From: Nitrobacter sp963807355
GTDB taxonomy: Bacteria > Pseudomonadota > Alphaproteobacteria > Rhizobiales > Xanthobacteraceae
Length of the DNA: 64,000 nucleotides
NCBI GenBank assembly: GCA_963807355.1
Contig: CAWEBX010000033.1
Span: 1 to 64,000, forward strand
Direction of reading: 5' to 3'
Shown: one piece after another, positions 59,931 through 64,000 of the stretch
How positions within the stretch are numbered: position 1 is the stretch's first letter
Layout of the letters: every line of letters begins with the position of its first letter
Notes under the pieces: model-generated
Told to the model about the DNA's origin: nothing
The model's database searches: none
The model's input: the letters and a program-made list of their open reading frames with translations, nothing else
Position numbers and translations under genes: made by a program

Positions 59931-60791
59931 ATGACCAAGATGATGAAAATCGTATTCCAGGGCGAACCCGGCGCGAATTCCCATATTGCCATCGCGGACG
60001 CCTATCCCGATGCCGAACCGTTGCCTTGCGCGACCTTCGAGGACGCGCTCGCCGCCATCGCGTCTGGCGAAGCCGACCTCGGCATGATCCCGATCGAGAA
60101 TTCGGTAGCCGGCCGCGTCGCCGACATTCACCACCTGCTTCCGCAGTCCGGGTTATTCATTGTCGGCGAATACTTCCTGCCGGTCCGCCATCAACTGGTG
60201 GCGCCGCGCGGAGCAACGCTCGCGGATATCAAGACCGTCGAAAGTCACGTTCACGCCCTCGGGCAATGCCGCCGTATCATCCGCAAACTTGGCATCCGGC
60301 CGATCGTCTCGGGCGATACCGCCGGCGCCGCCCGCCTTGTCGCCGAACGCCGCGATACCAGCTGTGCGGCGATCGCTTCGCGTCTCGCTGCGCAACTCCA
60401 TCATCTCGACATTCTCGCCGAGGATGTCGAGGACGAGGACCACAACACCACGCGTTTCGTGGTGCTGGCACGAGAGGCCAACTGGGCCAAGCAAGGATCT
60501 GGGCCGCTGGTCACCAGTTTCGTCTTTCGAGTGCGCAACCTGCCGGCCGCGCTCTATAAAGCGATGGGGGGATTTGCCACCAACAGCGTCAACATGACCA
60601 AGCTCGAAAGCTACATGGTCGATGGCAACTTCTTCGCTACACAATTCTATGCGGATGTCGAAGGCCACCCGGACGATCGCGGCCTGGCATTCGCGCTGGA
60701 GGAGTTGAAGTTTTTTTCAAAGGAACTTCGTATCGTGGGCGTCTATCCGGCTCATCCGTTCCGCGCGACCTTCCGCGAACGAGCGGATTGA
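59931..60791 (+). CDS. pheA: Prephenate dehydratase
   Basis: The 286-residue protein starts MTKMMKIVFQGEPGANSHIA. The catalytic domain includes MIPIENSVAGRVADIHHLL and DTAGAARLVAERRDTSCAAI. A C-terminal regulatory ACT domain follows (TSFVFRVRNLPAALYKAMGG, TKLESYMVDGNFFATQFYAD with the ESRP-like Phe-binding region). It converts prephenate to phenylpyruvate. The monofunctional length (no chorismate mutase domain) is usual for this group. Confidence 0.93.
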   Translation: MTKMMKIVFQGEPGANSHIAIADAYPDAEPLPCATFEDALAAIASGEADLGMIPIENSVAGRVADIHHLLPQSGLFIVGEYFLPVRHQLVAPRGATLADIKTVESHVHALGQCRRIIRKLGIRPIVSGDTAGAARLVAERRDTSCAAIASRLAAQLHHLDILAEDVEDEDHNTTRFVVLAREANWAKQGSGPLVTSFVFRVRNLPAALYKAMGGFATNSVNMTKLESYMVDGNFFATQFYADVEGHPDDRGLAFALEELKFFSKELRIVGVYPAHPFRATFRERAD

Positions 60792-61121
60792 CCGAGTTTT
60801 CGTGCGTTTTGCCGATCTATTAAATGGGCAATTTCCCGTTTAAGTCGATATATGTGCATGTTCCCAACACCGGGATATTTGATATAATCAACGAATTCAA
60901 CATAATATAATTTTTTAGTCTGCCCATTCTATCGCACGACTGATCTATATGCCTTACATTTATGGGTGAGTTGGGCTACTTCCCATCGCGGGGACGCCTA
61001 ATTATGGGCTATCCTAGTGGGAACGCCAATCTGTGATGGCACGGCCATGACGCCTGGGCGTTTTCCGGAAACTATCGGCGATGAGGGCACGTTGAGGCAG
61101 ATGCAGTGGAGTTCACGAGTC
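60792..61121. other. AT-rich intergenic region upstream of metF
   Basis: Bases about 60820-60970 are markedly AT-rich against the GC-rich surroundings and contain TATAAT at 60883-60888. Two imperfect direct copies follow (GGGCTACTTCCCATC...GGGGACGCC and GGGCTATCCTAGTGGGAACGCC, about 60972-61027). A regulatory region for the methionine genes is likely. I could not fit a SAM-II, SAH or cobalamin riboswitch. An open frame from 61017 extends metF but is not family-like. Confidence 0.4.
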
Positions 61122-62036
61122 ATGACAGACGCTTCCGCCGCGGTTCATAATGACCTTGGCGCGCAAAAACGACCCACGATCTCGTTCGAGTTCTTTCCGC
61201 CCAAAACCGAGGAGATGGAGCACAATCTTTGGGGCACCATTACCCGCCTCGCGCCCCTTGATCCGAGCTTTGTCTCTGTGACATACGGCGCCGGCGGCTC
61301 GACTCGCGAGCGCACCCATTCGACCATCGCGCGCATCCTGTCGGAGACCCAGCTTCGTCCCGCTGCGCATCTCACCTGTGTCGGCGCGCCGCGCGGGGAG
61401 GTCGATGAGATTGTCAGCCGCTATCGCGACATCGGCGTCCGCCATATCGTCGCCCTTCGCGGAGACCCCCCGAGCGGCATCGGCACGGCCTACTGCACCC
61501 ATCCAGAAGGCTATCGCAGTTCGACCGACCTCGTCGCCGGCATCAAGCGGCGGCATGGCGACATCGAAATTTCTGTGTCGGCCTATCCCGAAAAGCACCC
61601 CGAGAGTCCCGACATCGATACCGACATCGACGTCCTTAAGGCAAAGGTCGATGCCGGCGCGACCCGCGCCATCACCCAGGTCTTTTTCGACAACGACCTT
61701 TACCTTCGCTATCTCGATCGCGTCCGCGCGCGCGGCATTGATATTCCGATTGTGCCGGGCATCATGCCGATGCACAACTTCAAGCAGGCCAGAGCCTTTG
61801 TGACCAAGGCGGGCACCACGGTTCCAGCCTGGCTCGCCGAAAAATTCGAAGGGCTCGATGAGGATCCGGAAACGCGCAAGCTGATCGCAGCGACGGTCGC
61901 GGCGGGTCAGGTCCAGAAGCTCGCCAAGCGCGGCGTCGATACGTTCCACTTCTACACCATGAACCGCGCCGACCTGGTGTTCGCGATTTGCCATCTGCTC
62001 GGCATCCGGCCCGATGCTGCCCAGAAGGCAGCGTGA
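61122..62036 (+). CDS. metF: Methylenetetrahydrofolate reductase MetF
   Basis: The 304-residue protein starts MTDASAAVHNDLGAQKRPTI. The family blocks are ISFEFFPPKTEEMEHNLWGT, SVTYGAGGSTRERTHSTIAR, HIVALRGDPPSG, ISVSAYPEKHPESPD and GIDIPIVPGIMPMHNFKQAR. It reduces methylene-THF to methyl-THF, the methyl donor for methionine synthase encoded next. The start is chosen at the ATG after a GGAG site; upstream in-frame ATGs at 61047 and 61101 are possible but lack homology. Confidence 0.93.
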   Translation: MTDASAAVHNDLGAQKRPTISFEFFPPKTEEMEHNLWGTITRLAPLDPSFVSVTYGAGGSTRERTHSTIARILSETQLRPAAHLTCVGAPRGEVDEIVSRYRDIGVRHIVALRGDPPSGIGTAYCTHPEGYRSSTDLVAGIKRRHGDIEISVSAYPEKHPESPDIDTDIDVLKAKVDAGATRAITQVFFDNDLYLRYLDRVRARGIDIPIVPGIMPMHNFKQARAFVTKAGTTVPAWLAEKFEGLDEDPETRKLIAATVAAGQVQKLAKRGVDTFHFYTMNRADLVFAICHLLGIRPDAAQKAA

Positions 62037-62105
62037 TCCCATCTTCCGTCCAAAGACGTGGATGTCCGCGATAAGCGCGGGCATAACGATCACAGGATAA
62101 CAAGC

Positions 62106-64000
62106 GTGACAAAAAGTTCGAATCCCACTGCCGAGAAACTCCGGAACCTTGCGCGCGAGCGCATTCTGGTGCTCGACGGCGCCATGGGCACCATGATCCA
62201 GGCGCGAGGGTTCGATGAAGCCGCGTTTCGTGGCGAGCGATTCAAGGATTTTCACCGCGACGTGCGGGGTAACAACGATCTCCTCATCCTCACCCAACCG
62301 CAAGCGATCGAGGACATTCACGCGCAGTATCTGCGCGCCGGCGCCGACCTCGTCGCCACCAACACGTTTTCATCGACCTCGATCGCGCAGGCCGACTATG
62401 ACATGTCGGATCTCGTCTACGAACTCAACCGCGAGGGCGCGAAGCTCGCGCGCGCCGCCGCCGCCCGTGTCAGCGGCGAGGATGGCAAGCCGCGTTTTGT
62501 CGTCGGCGCTATCGGCCCAACCAATCGCACCGCGTCGATCTCACCAGACGTCGCCAATCCTGGCTACCGGGCGGTCACCTTCGACGACCTGCGCAAGGCC
62601 TATGGCGAACAGATCAACGGCCTGCTCGACGGCGGCGCCGATCTGCTGCTGGTTGAAACCATCTTCGACACGCTGAACGCCAAGGCGGCGCTTTACGCCG
62701 TCGCCGAAATCGGCGAGGAGCGCGGCATCGAGATTCCGGTGATGGTCTCCGGCACCATCACCGACAAGTCCGGGCGCTTGCTTTCGGGCCAATTGCCCGA
62801 AGCGTTCTGGCACTCGGTACGGCACGCCAATCCGCTCACCGTCGGTTTCAATTGCGCACTCGGCGCGGAAGACCTGCGCGCGCATGTCGCCGAGATCGGA
62901 CGCGTCGCCGACACGCTGGTTTGCGCCTATCCGAACGCGGGCCTGCCCAACGAGTTCGGCGAGTACGACGAGAGCCCGGACTACATGGCGCGGCTGATCG
63001 GCGAGTTCGCGCAGGCCGGCCTCGTCAACATCGTCGGCGGCTGCTGCGGCACCACGCCGGATCATATCGCGGCCATCGCGGCCGCGGTCGCCCCGCACAA
63101 GCCGCGCGTGGTGCCAGTCGTTGCGCCGCGGCTGCGGCTGTCGGGGCTGGAGCCGTTCTCGCTGACCTCCGACATCCCCTTCGTCAACGTCGGCGAGCGC
63201 ACCAACGTCACCGGCTCGGCCAAATTCCGTAACCTGATCAAGGCCGGCGATTACACCGCTGCGCTCGATGTGGCGCGCAACCAGGTCGAGAACGGTGCCC
63301 AGATCATCGACGTCAACATGGACGAAGGCCTGCTGGATTCGGAAGCGGCGATGGTCACCTTCCTCAACCTGATCGCGTCCGAACCCGACATCGCCCGCGT
63401 GCCGGTGATGGTCGATTCCTCCAAGTTCTCGGTGATCGAGGCCGGCCTGAAGTGCATCCAGGGCAAGCCGGTGGTGAATTCGATCTCGCTGAAAGAAGGC
63501 GAGGAGAAGTTTCTGCACGAGGCGCGGATTGCGCGACGCCACGGCGCGGCTGTGGTGGTGATGGCGTTCGACGAGACCGGGCAGGCCGACACCTGCCAGC
63601 GCAAAATGGAAATCTGCAAGCGCGCCTATGACATTCTGACCGAGAAGGTCGGCTTCCCGCCCGAAGACATCATTTTCGATCCGAACATCTTCGCCGTCGC
63701 GACGGGTCTGGAGGAGCACAACAACTACGGCGTCGATTTCATCGAGGCAACGCGCTGGATCCGCCAAAACCTGCCGCACGCGCATATCTCAGGCGGCGTC
63801 TCCAACCTGTCGTTCTCGTTCCGCGGTAATGAGCCGGTGCGCGAGGCCATGCACTCGGTGTTCCTGTATCACGCCATCAAGGCCGGCATGGATATGGGCA
63901 TCGTTAATGCCGGGCAGATGATCATCTACGACGACATCGACCCCGAGCTGCGACAGACCTGCGAAGACGTGATTCTGAACCGCGATCCCGGAGCATCGGA
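62106..64000 (+). CDS. metH: Cobalamin-dependent methionine synthase MetH, 3' part outside window
   Basis: A GTG at 62106 opens a frame of 631 codons that is still open at the right edge. Residues about 20-325 form the homocysteine-binding domain (ERILVLDGAMGTMIQARGFD, VGAIGPTNRTASISPDV, zinc-ligand Cys pair in GGCCGTTPDHI). From about 345 the pterin-binding domain follows (FVNVGERTNVTGSAKFRNLI, GAQIIDVNMDEGLLDSE, GGVSNLSFSFRGNEPVREAM). The cobalamin and activation domains must lie beyond the window. It uses methyl-THF from MetF. Confidence 0.95.
   Translation, partial: MTKSSNPTAEKLRNLARERILVLDGAMGTMIQARGFDEAAFRGERFKDFHRDVRGNNDLLILTQPQAIEDIHAQYLRAGADLVATNTFSSTSIAQADYDMSDLVYELNREGAKLARAAAARVSGEDGKPRFVVGAIGPTNRTASISPDVANPGYRAVTFDDLRKAYGEQINGLLDGGADLLLVETIFDTLNAKAALYAVAEIGEERGIEIPVMVSGTITDKSGRLLSGQLPEAFWHSVRHANPLTVGFNCALGAEDLRAHVAEIGRVADTLVCAYPNAGLPNEFGEYDESPDYMARLIGEFAQAGLVNIVGGCCGTTPDHIAAIAAAVAPHKPRVVPVVAPRLRLSGLEPFSLTSDIPFVNVGERTNVTGSAKFRNLIKAGDYTAALDVARNQVENGAQIIDVNMDEGLLDSEAAMVTFLNLIASEPDIARVPVMVDSSKFSVIEAGLKCIQGKPVVNSISLKEGEEKFLHEARIARRHGAAVVVMAFDETGQADTCQRKMEICKRAYDILTEKVGFPPEDIIFDPNIFAVATGLEEHNNYGVDFIEATRWIRQNLPHAHISGGVSNLSFSFRGNEPVREAMHSVFLYHAIKAGMDMGIVNAGQMIIYDDIDPELRQTCEDVILNRDPGAS

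Noticed and set aside
60792..61121. SAM-II, SAH or cobalamin riboswitch before metF
   Set aside because: No segment matched the core motifs of these riboswitches.
61113..62321. 402-aa minus-strand open frame opposite metF
   Set aside because: Its composition (Asp/Gly/Val/Arg) is that of an antisense shadow, and metF on the other strand is unambiguous.
62541..63785. 414-aa minus-strand open frame opposite metH
   Set aside because: Shadow of metH; no motifs and no start signal.

Overview
The window is a chromosomal segment of an alphaproteobacterium of the Bradyrhizobium/Rhodopseudomonas/Nitrobacter group (Nitrobacteraceae). This is inferred from the GC-rich coding sequence, the gene families present (DUF2794, a membrane-anchored CycM-type cytochrome c, the ccmABCDG block, a complete Flp/Tad locus, alphaproteobacterial IF-1 and CspA) and several copies of the palindromic intergenic repeats typical of that group. 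No rRNA, tRNA or CRISPR array was recognised.

Bases 1-6900 are an accessory, decaying region. They hold a run of small minus-strand hypothetical genes (one RHH protein, two small membrane proteins), a frameshifted tyrosine-recombinase remnant, and a radC gene present only as two separated remnants. Between the radC halves lie an 849-bp IS5-family element with a -1 frameshift signal, a frameshifted HEPN-like gene and a convergent SPPY-type DNA methyltransferase.

Bases 6900-31800 are core-like. In order: an ABC importer operon (NMT1/THI5-type binding protein, ATPase, permease) ending in a duplicated Inh-domain protein, with a divergent creatininase-family gene; a two-barrel outer-membrane porin; MFS, PRC-barrel, glycogen-debranching enzyme and ABC exporter genes opposite a GT4 glycosyltransferase; a structured-RNA candidate between DUF2794 and DUF1223 genes; aconitase; the cytochrome c maturation genes ccmA-B-C-D-G; a helix-hairpin-helix protein; YciB; and FtsY.

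Bases 31800-47900 hold an RluA-type pseudouridine synthase carrying an in-frame palindromic repeat, a DEAD-box helicase, IF-1 and cold-shock genes (a plausible cold/RNA set), then the Flp/Tad pilus locus. The main Tad operon (flp, cpaA-B-C-D-E-F, tadB, tadC) is on the plus strand. TadE-like, pilus N-domain and TadD-like genes are on the minus strand at its flanks. One TadE-like gene and the 5' end of cpaE carry apparent frameshifts.

Bases 47900-64000 hold a leucyl aminopeptidase/NlpC-P60 pair, a yej-type peptide ABC operon with two tandem binding-protein genes (one with three apparent frameshifts), cycM, kdsB-pheA, and metF followed by the 5' part of metH, which runs off the right edge.

Apparent single-base frameshifts in conserved genes recur across the window (integrase, radC, HEPN, TadE-like, cpaE, yejA). 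They may be genuine gene decay or base errors in the assembly, and the sequence alone cannot decide.
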